64,000 bases of DNA. Source: Candidatus Methylophosphatis haderslevensis. Lineage in GTDB: Bacteria; Pseudomonadota; Gammaproteobacteria; Burkholderiales; Rhodocyclaceae. A model generated the notes under the pieces. The model saw only the letters and a program-made list of their open reading frames with translations, made no database searches and had not been told where the DNA came from. Both the position numbers and the translations under genes were made by a program. Location: positions 1 through 64,000 of the forward strand of contig JADJSA010000010.1 in NCBI GenBank assembly GCA_016711925.1, written 5' to 3'. Below are positions 17,055 through 26,388 of this stretch, in pieces (the first letter of the stretch is position 1; every line of letters starts with the position of its first letter).

Positions 17055-19529
17055 ATGAACCTTCCCATCGCCGACGCCACTACTCTCCAACCCGCTGAGG
17101 ACATCGCCTGCTATCACTGCGGACTGCCGGTTGCGCGCGGTACGCGTTTCTGTGTCACGGTCGACGGGTGCGAACGCAGCATGTGCTGCGCCGGTTGCGC
17201 GGCGGTGGCGCAGGCGATCGTGGCCAACGGCCTCGCCGACTACTACCGCCATCGTGATTCGCTGCCGGAATCGCCGCGGGAGGCCGTACCCGAGGCGCTC
17301 AAGGATCTCGGCCTTTTCGACCACCCGGACTTCCAGAAGTCTTTCGTCACGCCGACCTCGCAGCATGAGTGCGAGGCGGCGCTGATGATCGAAGGGATCA
17401 CCTGCTCGGCCTGCGTCTGGCTCAATGAGTCGCACCTTGCCAAGCAGCCGGGCGTCACGGCGGTCGAGATCAATTACGCGACACGCCGTGCTCGCGTTCG
17501 CTGGGACAGCCGCGTCACCCGCCTGTCGGCACTGCTCGAGGCGATCGCTGCGATCGGCTATCGCGCGCACCCGTACGACGCAACCCGGTCCGAGGCGCTC
17601 TCGCAGCGCGAGCGCCGACAGGCTTTGTGGCGGGTATTCGTCGCGGGATTTGGCATGATGCAAGTGATGATGTATGCCGTGCCTGTGTATCTGGCCAACG
17701 GCGACATGACATCCGATATCGAGCAGCTGATGCGCTGGGCGAGCCTGTTGCTGACCCTGCCGGTGGTGCTCTATTCCGCAGCGCCGTTCTTCACGCGCGC
17801 CTGGCGCGATCTGCGACTCGGGCGCGTCGGCATGGACGTTCCGGTCGCGCTCGGCGTCGGCAGCGCATTCGCCGCCAGTTGCTGGGCGACACTCGTCGGT
17901 GGCAGCGAGGTGTATTTCGACTCGGTCGCCATGTTCGTGTTCTTCCTGCTCGGCGGACGCTACCTGGAGATGATCGCGCGCCAGCGCGCGGTGCGCGAAG
18001 TCGAGCGACTTGCCAAAGCGTTGCCCCCCTTCGCCTGGCGGCTTTCGGCTTACCCGAGGCTGGACGCCGAGCGCGTGCCGGTCGGCGATCTGGTGGTTGG
18101 AGATCGCGTGCTGGTGAAACCCGGCGAGCCGATCCCCGCCGATGCCGTTGTTCTGCAGGGCGAGAGCGAGGCCGACGAGTCGCTGCTCACCGGTGAAGCA
18201 CGTCCGGTGGCCAAGCGAGTCGGCGACAAGGTCACCGGCGGGACCACCAATACGGCGAGTCCGCTGGTGCTGTTCGTCGAGCAGGTCGGCGGGGCGACGC
18301 GGCTGGCGGCGATCCAGAGGCTGATCGAGCGGGCCAATGCCGAACGTCCGCGCATCGTTCAAACGGCCGACCGGGTTGCGACGATCTTTGTGGCAGCGCT
18401 GCTTCTGCTGGCTGCGATCGCCGGGCTGTACTGGTGGCTCGTCGATGCCTCGCGTGCGCTGTCGATCTTCGTCGCGGTGCTGGTGGTCAGTTGCCCATGT
18501 GCGCTTTCGCTCGCCACACCGACGGCGTTGACGGTGGCGACTGGCGCGATGTCACGGCGCGGCCTGTTGGTCACCCGCGGGCATGCGATCGAGACGCTCG
18601 CCCAAGTCGACCATTTTGTCTTCGACAAGACCGGCACGCTCACTGTCGGCAAACTGCAGTTGAGCGCAACCGACGTGCTGCGACATATCGATCCAGGCGA
18701 TGCGCTGCGGCTTGCCGCCGCGCTTGAACAGGGCTCGGAACACGCGGTCGCGCAGGCCCTGCGCGCCGCGGTTCCGGCCGGATGCGCACTCGCGCCGGTC
18801 GACTCATTGATGTCCGTTACCGGCCAGGGTGTCGAGGGCAGGATTGGCGGGCAAACCCTGCGTTTGGGACGTGAGGAATTCGTTCGCGGCATGCATTGCG
18901 TCGACCCACCGTCGACGGTGCATGCGGACCGTTCGGCGACAATGGTGGCCCTTGGCGATGAGGAAGGCTGGATCGCGCTGTTTCACCTTACGGACGCGGT
19001 GCGTCCGCACGCCGCGGAACTGGTGCGCGCACTCAAGGCCGGCGGCGTGCGCGTCAGCCTGCTTTCGGGCGACTCGCAGCAGACGGTGCTGCAGTATGCT
19101 CAACAAATCGGCATCGATCACGCGCATGGCGGCATGAGTCCGCAAGCGAAGCACGAATTTATCGAGAATCTGCAGCGCCAGGGCAGCGTGGTCGCGATGG
19201 TCGGTGACGGCGTCAACGATGCACCGGTGCTCGCGCAGGCACAGGTTTCGATCGCGATGGGTGGCGGCACGGAACTGGCGCGCAACCAGGGCGACATCGT
19301 CCTGCTGTCGGAGCGGCTCGACGCATTGAGCGCCGGGCGCAATCTGGCTCTGCGCACAGTGCGTATCATCCGGCAGAATCTGTGGTGGTCGTTCGGCTAC
19401 AACCTCGCGGCAATTCCGTTGGCGATGAGCGGCGCGATTACGCCGTGGATGGCCGGCATCGGCATGTCCGCAAGTTCGTTGCTGGTCGTGGTCAACGCAT
19501 TGCGCCTGCAGCGCCAGCCGGTACAGTAG
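17055..19529 (+). CDS. ccoI: Copper-translocating P1B-type ATPase for cbb3 oxidase assembly
   Basis: 824 residues. An N-terminal Cys-rich region (YHCGLPVARG, CCAGCAAV, about residues 15-50) precedes a heavy-metal-associated domain (GITCSACVWLN). Eight predicted membrane segments, the ion-channel motif SCPCALSLATP, the phosphorylation site DKTGTLT and the hinge GDGVNDAPVLAQA follow. The N-terminal Cys cluster is characteristic of the FixI/CcoI branch and not of CopA. It supplies copper to CcoN in the inner membrane. ccoS follows 10 bp later, and the cco structural genes lie 1.8 kb downstream. Confidence 0.93.
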   Translation: MNLPIADATTLQPAEDIACYHCGLPVARGTRFCVTVDGCERSMCCAGCAAVAQAIVANGLADYYRHRDSLPESPREAVPEALKDLGLFDHPDFQKSFVTPTSQHECEAALMIEGITCSACVWLNESHLAKQPGVTAVEINYATRRARVRWDSRVTRLSALLEAIAAIGYRAHPYDATRSEALSQRERRQALWRVFVAGFGMMQVMMYAVPVYLANGDMTSDIEQLMRWASLLLTLPVVLYSAAPFFTRAWRDLRLGRVGMDVPVALGVGSAFAASCWATLVGGSEVYFDSVAMFVFFLLGGRYLEMIARQRAVREVERLAKALPPFAWRLSAYPRLDAERVPVGDLVVGDRVLVKPGEPIPADAVVLQGESEADESLLTGEARPVAKRVGDKVTGGTTNTASPLVLFVEQVGGATRLAAIQRLIERANAERPRIVQTADRVATIFVAALLLLAAIAGLYWWLVDASRALSIFVAVLVVSCPCALSLATPTALTVATGAMSRRGLLVTRGHAIETLAQVDHFVFDKTGTLTVGKLQLSATDVLRHIDPGDALRLAAALEQGSEHAVAQALRAAVPAGCALAPVDSLMSVTGQGVEGRIGGQTLRLGREEFVRGMHCVDPPSTVHADRSATMVALGDEEGWIALFHLTDAVRPHAAELVRALKAGGVRVSLLSGDSQQTVLQYAQQIGIDHAHGGMSPQAKHEFIENLQRQGSVVAMVGDGVNDAPVLAQAQVSIAMGGGTELARNQGDIVLLSERLDALSAGRNLALRTVRIIRQNLWWSFGYNLAAIPLAMSGAITPWMAGIGMSASSLLVVVNALRLQRQPVQ

Positions 19530-19539
19530 GAGCGCGGCA

Positions 19540-19743
19540 ATGGAAATCATGTACTTGCTGGTGCCGCTGTCGGTGGTGCTGGTTTTCGTGATCGGTGTGG
19601 TGTTCTGGATGTCGGTGCGCGGCGGACAGTTCGACGATCTTGAAGGCCCCGCCTACCGCGTGCTGATGGACGACGACAGGCCCGCCAGGGAGCCGACGCC
19701 GGACGGCCTCAAGGACCCGGGAGAGGAATCGTCGCAACGCTGA
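19540..19743 (+). CDS. ccoS: CcoS, cbb3 oxidase maturation protein
   Basis: 67 residues: one N-terminal TM helix (about 4-24), then the family's WMSVRGGQFDDLEGPAYRVLMDDD and an acidic tail. Required for cofactor insertion into the oxidase in studied bacteria. In an operon with ccoI. Confidence 0.93.
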   Translation: MEIMYLLVPLSVVLVFVIGVVFWMSVRGGQFDDLEGPAYRVLMDDDRPAREPTPDGLKDPGEESSQR

Positions 19744-19817
19744 TTCCCGTTCGGGTCGCGCGGTGCTACCATGATTTCGGGACGCGCAAGTGCGCGATCA
19801 TTGGGAGGTACGTCGCC

Positions 19818-20105
19818 ATGGCTCCACCAAGCGCGGAAGACAGGTCGGCCAGCGAGCCGGTGAGGATTCTTGAGCGCAAGGACGGTTTCTACTGGCGGGA
19901 CGACGAAACCGGCGCTGAACTCGGACCGTTTCCCAGCGCGGCTGCAGCGATGGCCGACGCCCGTTCTTTCGATGACGAAGCCGATGCCGAGCCGTCCGGA
20001 GATTCGCTGCGCGAAGCCGAGGACGAACTCGGTATTGCAGACTGGATCGACCCCGACACTGGCGAGCCGGCTGAAGGCTACTCGCCGCATCTTGAGGATC
20101 ACTGA
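19818..20105 (+). CDS. Hypothetical small acidic protein, 95 aa
   Basis: Starts at ATG 19818 with GGGAGG about 11 bases upstream. It contains RILERKDGFYWRDDETGAELGPFPSAAAAMADAR, a beta-hairpin-like segment, then a very acidic C-terminal half ending IDPDTGEPAEGYSPHLEDH. No signal peptide or membrane helix. I do not know the family. It follows ccoS and may be co-transcribed. Confidence 0.65.
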   Translation: MAPPSAEDRSASEPVRILERKDGFYWRDDETGAELGPFPSAAAAMADARSFDDEADAEPSGDSLREAEDELGIADWIDPDTGEPAEGYSPHLEDH

Positions 20106-20332
20106 TCAGGCGTAGTAGCGCGGCCGGGTTTTCCGGGACCGATTTGCCTGCACGCACATCCAGTCGCGCCCCGACGTAGCCTAAGGAATCCCGCCGCCCG
20201 GCACAGTGCATTTGTCGTGATGCCGGCCGATCGCCGAGCCGCCGCTTGTGGGCAAGCACAACCATCCCCAATCGCGGACAGCCGTTTCAGGCCGTGCATT
20301 TGGGCTGAATGTGTCTCGGCAGCGCACCATAT

Positions 20333-20346
20333 TTGACTTGGGTCAA
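20333..20346. promoter_or_regulatory. FNR/ANR-type box upstream of ompW, within a 308-bp gap
   Basis: TTGACTTGGGTCAA is a perfect palindrome of the FNR type, 68 bp before the ompW start. Apart from this box and the ompW leader I see nothing in 20106-20413. Confidence 0.72.
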
Positions 20347-20413
20347 ATTGCAGGGACTTCAGCATCGCCACAATTGCTCCGTGGTCCAATTTCGACATTA
20401 AGGGGAATCGGGG

Positions 20414-21067
20414 ATGAAGAAGGCACTCACGTTGGCTGCGCTGGTCACTGCCGGGTTGGCTTCGGCAACGGCTGTTCAGGCAGCGGAAGGTCCGCTGATG
20501 GTGCGCTTGCGCGCACTGAGCATGAAGGTAGATAACGGCAATTCGAGCACGGCCGTGGTGCCGGCGCTTGGAACGCTCGAAGCGGAAGACAAGGTCTTCC
20601 CGGAAATCGACTTTACGTATTTCATTACCAAGAATCTCGCGGCCGAGTTGATTTTGACTTACCCGCAGCGCCACGAACTGAAATTTGCCGGCACCGGCAT
20701 CGGCTCGATCAAGCATTTGCCGCCGACACTGACGTTGCAGTATCACTTCATTCCCGAGGGGACGATTCGTCCGTACGTCGGGGCAGGCATCAACTACACG
20801 CGTTTCATGAGCGTCAAGATCAATGCGCAACCCGCCGTGGGCGTGGATTCGCCGATCGACGTCGATCGCAACAGTTTCGGTCTGGCTGGTCAGGTCGGAG
20901 TCGACTTCAAGGTTGCAGACAACTGGTTCATCAACGTGGATGCCAAGTACGTGAGGATCAAGGCGGACAACGTCCACATCACCGGCGGCCCGCTCGCCGG
21001 CACCAAGGTAACCGATCTCGACATCAACCCGTGGCTGTTCTCGGCCGGTGTCGGATATCGCTTCTAA
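20414..21067 (+). CDS. ompW: OmpW-family outer-membrane protein
   Basis: 217 residues with a signal peptide (AVQA cleavage), then GPLMVRLRALSMKV near the mature start. Conserved family blocks include IDFTYFITKNLAAELILTYP, LPPTLTLQYHF, RPYVGAGINYTRF and a C-terminal VGYRF with terminal Phe. An 8-strand barrel with a hydrophobic channel. The FNR box upstream fits its known link to oxygen limitation in enteric bacteria. Confidence 0.93.
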   Translation: MKKALTLAALVTAGLASATAVQAAEGPLMVRLRALSMKVDNGNSSTAVVPALGTLEAEDKVFPEIDFTYFITKNLAAELILTYPQRHELKFAGTGIGSIKHLPPTLTLQYHFIPEGTIRPYVGAGINYTRFMSVKINAQPAVGVDSPIDVDRNSFGLAGQVGVDFKVADNWFINVDAKYVRIKADNVHITGGPLAGTKVTDLDINPWLFSAGVGYRF

Positions 21068-21092
21068 GAGTTTGTCTCTCTGTTGGGGTTGG

Positions 21093-21120
21093 GGGTGCGC
21101 GAGAGCGCACCCTTTTTTTT
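21093..21120 (+). terminator. Intrinsic terminator of ompW
   Basis: GGGTGCGC-GAGA-GCGCACCC hairpin (8-bp stem, 4-nt loop) followed by eight T, starting 26 bp after the stop. Confidence 0.93.
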
Positions 21121-21192
21121 GCTTGCTTTTGCCGCGTAGGGCAAGATACGAATTGGTCAGATCGCCAGGAGTTCCCGTGCGCCCCAGTCGAT

Positions 21193-21206
21193 TTGATCTG
21201 AATCAA
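21193..21206. promoter_or_regulatory. Perfect FNR/ANR box upstream of ccoN
   Basis: TTGATCTGAATCAA matches the TTGAT-N4-ATCAA consensus exactly. It lies 104 bp before ccoN and downstream of the ompW terminator, so it most likely drives ccoNOQP under low oxygen. Confidence 0.85.
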
Positions 21207-21309
21207 ATTGCGGGTTTACCCGCAAGGTATTCTCCCGAGACCATGCTGTCGCCCGGCGGCAACAATCGCCGGTGTTTCCCCGGTTTGTCCAAGAAAGAGG
21301 TGATTCCAC

Positions 21310-22737
21310 ATGTCAACGCAATCGACTTATAACTACAAAGTCGTGCGCCAGTTCTCCGTGATGACGGTGATCTGGGGGATCGTCGGCATGCTGGTTGGCG
21401 TGATCATCGCCGCCCAGCTCGTCTGGCCCCAGCTCAACGTCATGGAGTGGCTGTCGTACGGGAGACTGCGTCCGCTGCATACCAACGCGGTGATCTTCGC
21501 GTTCGGCGGCTGCGCATTGTTTGCCACGTCGTATTACGTGGTGCAACGCACCTGCCATGTACGATTGTTCTCCGATGCGTTGGCGGCTTTTACCTTCTGG
21601 GGATGGCAATTGATCATCGTGCTTGCCGCGGTGACGCTGCCACTCGGATTCACCTCCGGCAAGGAATACGCCGAACTCGAGTGGCCGATCGATATCCTGA
21701 TCACCCTGGTGTGGGTGGCCTATGCGATCAATTTCTTCGGCACCATCGCCAAGCGCAAGACGCCGCACATCTATGTGGCAAACTGGTTCTTCGGCGCGTT
21801 CATCCTCACCGTCGCCCTGTTGCACCTGGTCAATAGCGCGGAGATTCCGGTTTCGCTGACCAAGTCCTACTCTGCCTACGCCGGCGTGCAGGACGCGATG
21901 GTGCAATGGTGGTACGGCCACAATGCGGTCGGCTTTTTCCTGACTGCCGGCTTCCTCGGCATGATGTACTACTTCGTGCCCAAGCAGGCCGAGCGTCCAG
22001 TGTATTCGTATCGCCTGTCTGTGGTGCACTTCTGGGCGCTGATCTTCACCTACATGTGGGCGGGTCCGCACCACCTGCATTACACTGCATTGCCCGACTG
22101 GACCCAGTCCGTCGGCATGCTGTTCTCGCTGATTCTGCTCGCACCCTCGTGGGGTGGCATGATCAACGGCATCATGACCCTCTCGGGTGCCTGGCACAAA
22201 CTGCGCACCGATCCGATTCTCAAGTTCCTCATCACCTCGCTGTCGTTCTATGGCATGTCGACGTTCGAAGGCCCGATGATGTCGATCAAGACGGTGAATG
22301 CGCTGTCGCACTACACCGACTGGACGGTCGGCCACGTGCACTCCGGCGCGCTGGGCTGGGTGGCGATGATCTCGATCGGCTCGATCTACTACCTGATTCC
22401 GCGCCTGTTCGGTCAGAAGGAGATGTACAGCATCAAGCTGATCACCATGCATTTCTGGATTGCCACTATCGGCGTGGTGCTCTACATCGCCGCGATGTGG
22501 ATTTCCGGCGTGATGCAGGGCCTGATGTGGCGCGCCACCAACCCGGACGGTACGCTGACCTATTCATTCGTCGAGTCGGTCAAGGCCACTTATCCGTTCT
22601 ATTCGATCCGCCTGCTCGGCGGGATCATGTTCCTCGTGGGTATGTTGCTGATGCTCTACAACGTGCTCAAGACGATTGCCGGCAAGAAGGCGTACGACGC
22701 GCCCGTGCTTGCGCCTATGGCCGCGCAAGCCGCCTAA
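21310..22737 (+). CDS. ccoN: cbb3-type cytochrome c oxidase subunit I
   Basis: 475 residues, the typical CcoN length, about 12 TM helices. Heme and copper ligands are visible: LHTNAVIFAFGG, WWYGHNAVGFFL, AGPHHLHYTALPDW, and HYTDWTVGHVHSGALGW. This is the high-affinity terminal oxidase core that reduces oxygen and pumps protons in the inner membrane. AGAGGTG precedes the ATG. First gene of ccoNOQP. Confidence 0.97.
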   Translation: MSTQSTYNYKVVRQFSVMTVIWGIVGMLVGVIIAAQLVWPQLNVMEWLSYGRLRPLHTNAVIFAFGGCALFATSYYVVQRTCHVRLFSDALAAFTFWGWQLIIVLAAVTLPLGFTSGKEYAELEWPIDILITLVWVAYAINFFGTIAKRKTPHIYVANWFFGAFILTVALLHLVNSAEIPVSLTKSYSAYAGVQDAMVQWWYGHNAVGFFLTAGFLGMMYYFVPKQAERPVYSYRLSVVHFWALIFTYMWAGPHHLHYTALPDWTQSVGMLFSLILLAPSWGGMINGIMTLSGAWHKLRTDPILKFLITSLSFYGMSTFEGPMMSIKTVNALSHYTDWTVGHVHSGALGWVAMISIGSIYYLIPRLFGQKEMYSIKLITMHFWIATIGVVLYIAAMWISGVMQGLMWRATNPDGTLTYSFVESVKATYPFYSIRLLGGIMFLVGMLLMLYNVLKTIAGKKAYDAPVLAPMAAQAA

Positions 22738-22750
22738 TCAGGAGCGAATC

Positions 22751-23368
22751 ATGGCTGGACCAAACAAACACGAGTTCATCGAGAAGAACGTCGGCTGGAT
22801 GATCATCCTGATCATCCTGACGGTCGCCATCGGCGGCCTGGTCGAGATCGTTCCTCTCTTCTTCCAGAAGTCGACCACTACGCCGGTTGCGGGTCTCAAG
22901 CCCTACGATCCGGTGCGCCTTGCCGGGCGCGACATCTACATCCGCGAAGGCTGCTACAACTGCCACTCGCAGATGATTCGTCCGTTCCGCGCCGAGACGG
23001 AACGCTATGGCCACTATTCGGTGGCCGGCGAGTTCGTTTATGACCATCCGTTCCAGTGGGGCTCCAAGCGCACCGGTCCGGATCTGGCCCGCGTCGGCGA
23101 GCGCTATTCCGACCAGTGGCACCGGGTTCATCTGCTCAACCCGCGCGACGTGGTGCCCGAGTCGAACATGCCCGCGTACTTCTGGCTGGACCGTCCCGTC
23201 TATGCAGGCGACATCGAGGCTAAGATGACCGCGCTGACCAAGGTCGGAGTGCCGTATACCGCCGAGGAAATTGGCGGTGCGAAGAAGGCGCTCGAGGGCA
23301 AAAGCGAACTCGACGTGCTGATCGCCTACTTGCAGGGCATGGGTACGCAATTGAAGAGCGTCAGATAG
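22751..23368 (+). CDS. ccoO: cbb3-type cytochrome c oxidase subunit II (mono-heme)
   Basis: 205 residues. One N-terminal TM helix (about 15-37) anchors a periplasmic cytochrome c domain with CYNCH and a probable axial Met (ESNMPAYFWL). It passes electrons from CcoP to CcoN. Start ATG 22751 follows AGGAGCG. Longer upstream frames overlap ccoN and are not used. Confidence 0.96.
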   Translation: MAGPNKHEFIEKNVGWMIILIILTVAIGGLVEIVPLFFQKSTTTPVAGLKPYDPVRLAGRDIYIREGCYNCHSQMIRPFRAETERYGHYSVAGEFVYDHPFQWGSKRTGPDLARVGERYSDQWHRVHLLNPRDVVPESNMPAYFWLDRPVYAGDIEAKMTALTKVGVPYTAEEIGGAKKALEGKSELDVLIAYLQGMGTQLKSVR

Positions 23369-23385
23369 GCGCGGCGGAGGCTGGG

Positions 23386-23574
23386 ATGGACATCAACGAC
23401 GCACGTTCGATACTGACTGTGCTTAGCTTTGCCTGTTTCGTCGGCATCGCGCTGTGGGCCTATAGCGGCCGCAACAAGGCGCGCTTCGACGAGGCGGCCA
23501 ACCTGCCTTTTGAAGACGACGAACTGCCCGCCTCCAGCGAGGGCGGTGCGAAAACTCGGGGAACAGCATCATGA
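23386..23574 (+). CDS. ccoQ: cbb3 oxidase subunit IV (CcoQ)
   Basis: 62 residues, one TM helix (about 8-27) followed by YSGRNKARFDEAANLPFEDDE, the hallmark of CcoQ/FixQ. Stabilises the oxidase complex. Its stop overlaps the ccoP start (ATGA). Confidence 0.94.
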   Translation: MDINDARSILTVLSFACFVGIALWAYSGRNKARFDEAANLPFEDDELPASSEGGAKTRGTAS

Positions 23575-24854
23575 GTGATTTTGTAAATGGATTCTGGAGC
23601 GTTTACGTTCAGGGATTGACGGCGCTGTCGATCCTGTTCTGCGCGTACATTCTCTGGGCGAACATGACGAAGAAGCAGCCGGGTCCGGTCGAAACCCACG
23701 GCAACGTGTGGGACGAAAACCTCGCCGAGTACAACAATCCGCTACCGAGCTGGTGGATGTGGCTGTTCTGGATCACCCTTGGTTTCGCGGTCGTCTATCT
23801 CGCCGTTTACCCGGGATTTGGCAGCAATGCCGGCATGTTCCAGTGGAGTTCGGCGGAAAGTGCGCCCGGCAAGAAGGACGGGCAATATTACAAGGAGATG
23901 CAGGCCGCCGATCTGAAATACGGGCCGATATTCGACAAGTACGCCAAGATGGATCTCGCCGCGGTTGCCGCCAATCCCGAGGCCAAGGCGATGGGCGAAC
24001 GCCTGTTCCTCACCTACTGCGCGCAGTGCCACGGGTCGGCCGCTCAGGGCGCCAAAGGCTTCCCCAACCTGACGGACAGCGATTGGCTGTACGGCGGCGA
24101 ACCGGACGTCATCAAGACCACCATCAGTGGCGGCCGCAACGGCGTGATGCCCCCGTTCGGACATCTCGGCGCGGACACGATCAAGGACGTCGTCAACCAT
24201 GTCCGTTCGCTTTCCGGTCTGGCCAACGACAGCGCCCGGGCGCAGCGCGGCAAAGAGGTTTTCGCGCAGAACTGCGCCGCCTGCCACGGTCCGGAAGCCA
24301 AGGGCACGCCCGCCCTGGGCGCACCGAACCTGACCGACAAGGTCTGGCTGTACGGCAGTTCCGAGGCGACCATAACCGAAACCGTGACCGGCGGCCGCAC
24401 CAACCGCATGCCGGCGTTCCAGGAGTTTCTCGGCGACGCCAAGGTTCACTTGCTGGCTGCATACGTCTATGGACTCGGCGGGGGCCAGAAAGCGGCTGCC
24501 GCGCAACCCCAGCCTGCACCGGCAGCACCTGCGGCGAGCGGGACGCCGGTGGCCAAGGTGTATTTCGACACCGGCAAGGCCGAATTGCCCGCCGACGGGC
24601 TGGCAACCCTGCAGTCGATCGTCGACTTCGCCAAGGCCAACAGCGCCGCCAAGATTGCCGTTTCCGGCTTCCACGATCCTACCGGCAGTCAGGCGGTTAA
24701 CGAGGAACTCGCCAAGAACCGCGCCAAGGCAATACGCGAGGCGCTCAAGGCAGCCGGCGTTGCGGAAGACCGGATCGAAATGCGCAAGCCCCAGGCGACT
24801 ACCGGTACGGGCGACAACCGCGAAGCGCGTCGCGTGGAGGTGAGCGTCATCTGA
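23571..24854 (+). CDS. ccoP: cbb3 oxidase subunit III (CcoP) with a C-terminal OmpA-like domain
   Basis: 427 residues, about 120 longer than a usual CcoP. Residues 1-80 hold two TM segments and the NPLPSWWMWLFW block. Two cytochrome c domains follow with CAQCH (150-154) and CAACH (235-239). After an Ala/Pro linker (about 305-326) comes an OmpA/MotB-like domain (328-427). That domain keeps the expected YFDTGKAELPADG start, an Asp in SGFHDPTGSQ (369) and an Arg in NRAKAIREAL (384) that bind the peptidoglycan peptide in this family. The frame is continuous with no stop or shift at the junction. Electron entry from soluble cytochromes is CcoP's known role; wall anchoring is inferred. Confidence 0.92.
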   Translation: MSDFVNGFWSVYVQGLTALSILFCAYILWANMTKKQPGPVETHGNVWDENLAEYNNPLPSWWMWLFWITLGFAVVYLAVYPGFGSNAGMFQWSSAESAPGKKDGQYYKEMQAADLKYGPIFDKYAKMDLAAVAANPEAKAMGERLFLTYCAQCHGSAAQGAKGFPNLTDSDWLYGGEPDVIKTTISGGRNGVMPPFGHLGADTIKDVVNHVRSLSGLANDSARAQRGKEVFAQNCAACHGPEAKGTPALGAPNLTDKVWLYGSSEATITETVTGGRTNRMPAFQEFLGDAKVHLLAAYVYGLGGGQKAAAAQPQPAPAAPAASGTPVAKVYFDTGKAELPADGLATLQSIVDFAKANSAAKIAVSGFHDPTGSQAVNEELAKNRAKAIREALKAAGVAEDRIEMRKPQATTGTGDNREARRVEVSVI

Positions 24855-24957
24855 CACAAGAGCTGTTCCGCAAGCGAAAACTACAATTAAATTCGCCCCC
24901 GGCCGCAGGCCGGCGAGCGTTTTACCAACCCCATTAGTAATTGCGAATATACCTATC

Positions 24958-26388
24958 ATGAGTCAGCCAGCCTCTGCCCACGAAGCGCGGGTCATACCGG
25001 TCGTTCCGGCGCCGGACGAAGACACACTCTACGAAGTTCGCAAGCGGATCTATCCGCGGGCGGTAACAGGGCGATTCGCCACCTGGCGGTGGACGCTGGT
25101 TTGGGTCACCCAAGCCATTTTTTATGGCTTGTGCTGGCTGGACTGGAATGGGCGCCAAGCCGTCCTGTTTCACCTGGTCGAGCGCAAGTTCTACATCTTT
25201 GGTTGGGTGTTCTGGCCGCAGGACGTCTTTTTTCTCACGCTGATCCTGCTCATCTCGGCATTCTCGTTGTTCCTGTTTACCGCCGTCGCCGGGCGCCTTT
25301 TCTGCGGCTATGCCTGCCCGCAGACGGTCTATACCGAGATCTTCATGTGGATCGAGAAAAAGATCGAAGGCGACCGGGCCAAGCGCATGAAGCTCGACGA
25401 GCAGCCGATGAGTGCTCGCAAATTCCGTCTCAAGGCGACCAAGCAGGCCGTCTGGATCGCGCTCGCGTTGTGGACCGGCTTTACTTTCGTCGGCTACTTC
25501 ACGCCGATCAAGGAACTGGCTCGCGAGGTCGCGAGCTGGTCCCTCGGACCCTGGGAGACCTTCTGGATCCTGTTCTACGGCTTCGCCACCTACGGCAACG
25601 CCGGCTACATGCGCGAGCAGGTGTGCAAGTACATGTGCCCCTATGCGCGCTTCCAGGGTGTGATGTTCGACCCAGACACGCTGGTCATTACCTACGACGT
25701 GGAGCGCGGCGAATCGCGCGGCGCGCGCAACAAGAAGCTCGATTACAAGGCGGCCGGGCTCGGCGATTGCGTCGACTGCGGTATCTGCGTCCAGGTCTGC
25801 CCGACCGGCATCGATATCCGCAACGGCCTGCAGTACGAGTGCATCGGCTGTGCCGCCTGCATCGACGCCTGCGATCAGGTGATGGAGAAGATGGATTACC
25901 CGAAGGGCCTGATCCGCTACTCGACCGAGAACGCGCTCAAGCAGCACTGGGGCCGCCGCGAAATCGTCGCCCACCTGATGCGACCGCGCACCCTGGTCTA
26001 TACGTCGATCCTTGGCGTAGTGATTGCCGGCTTCCTCTACGGCCTGACGACGCGGATTCCGCTGCGGGTCGACGTGATTCGCGACCGCGCCACGCTGGCC
26101 CGCGAAGTCGATGATGACAAGATCGAGAACGTGTTCCGTCTGCAGGTGATGAACACTGCCGAGGAAGCCCGCCGGTTTGCGCTCGGTGTATCCGGCCTGG
26201 AGAATATCGAAATCGCATCAGAGCGCATCGTCGAAGTGCCGGCTGCAAGCACCAAGAGCGTGATCGTCCAGGTCGTGGCGCCCGAGCATTCCGCGGGCAA
26301 GGGCTCGCATCCGATCTTCTTCGAGATCAAGGCGATCAATCACGAGGATGTATTAGTGCGCGAAAAGGCCAGCTTCCTGCTGCCATGA
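24958..26388 (+). CDS. ccoG: CcoG, polyferredoxin-like cbb3 oxidase accessory protein
   Basis: 476 residues. TM helices near 40-60, 85-110, 160-180 and 195-215 precede two 4Fe-4S clusters: CVDCGICVQVCPTGIDIRNG and CIGCAACIDACDQVM. A further TM (about 340-360) leads to a periplasmic immunoglobulin-like C-terminal domain. CGYACPQTVYTEIF is a family signature. CcoG (RdxA) reduces copper for oxidase assembly. It overlaps fixH by ATGA. Confidence 0.95.
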   Translation: MSQPASAHEARVIPVVPAPDEDTLYEVRKRIYPRAVTGRFATWRWTLVWVTQAIFYGLCWLDWNGRQAVLFHLVERKFYIFGWVFWPQDVFFLTLILLISAFSLFLFTAVAGRLFCGYACPQTVYTEIFMWIEKKIEGDRAKRMKLDEQPMSARKFRLKATKQAVWIALALWTGFTFVGYFTPIKELAREVASWSLGPWETFWILFYGFATYGNAGYMREQVCKYMCPYARFQGVMFDPDTLVITYDVERGESRGARNKKLDYKAAGLGDCVDCGICVQVCPTGIDIRNGLQYECIGCAACIDACDQVMEKMDYPKGLIRYSTENALKQHWGRREIVAHLMRPRTLVYTSILGVVIAGFLYGLTTRIPLRVDVIRDRATLAREVDDDKIENVFRLQVMNTAEEARRFALGVSGLENIEIASERIVEVPAASTKSVIVQVVAPEHSAGKGSHPIFFEIKAINHEDVLVREKASFLLP

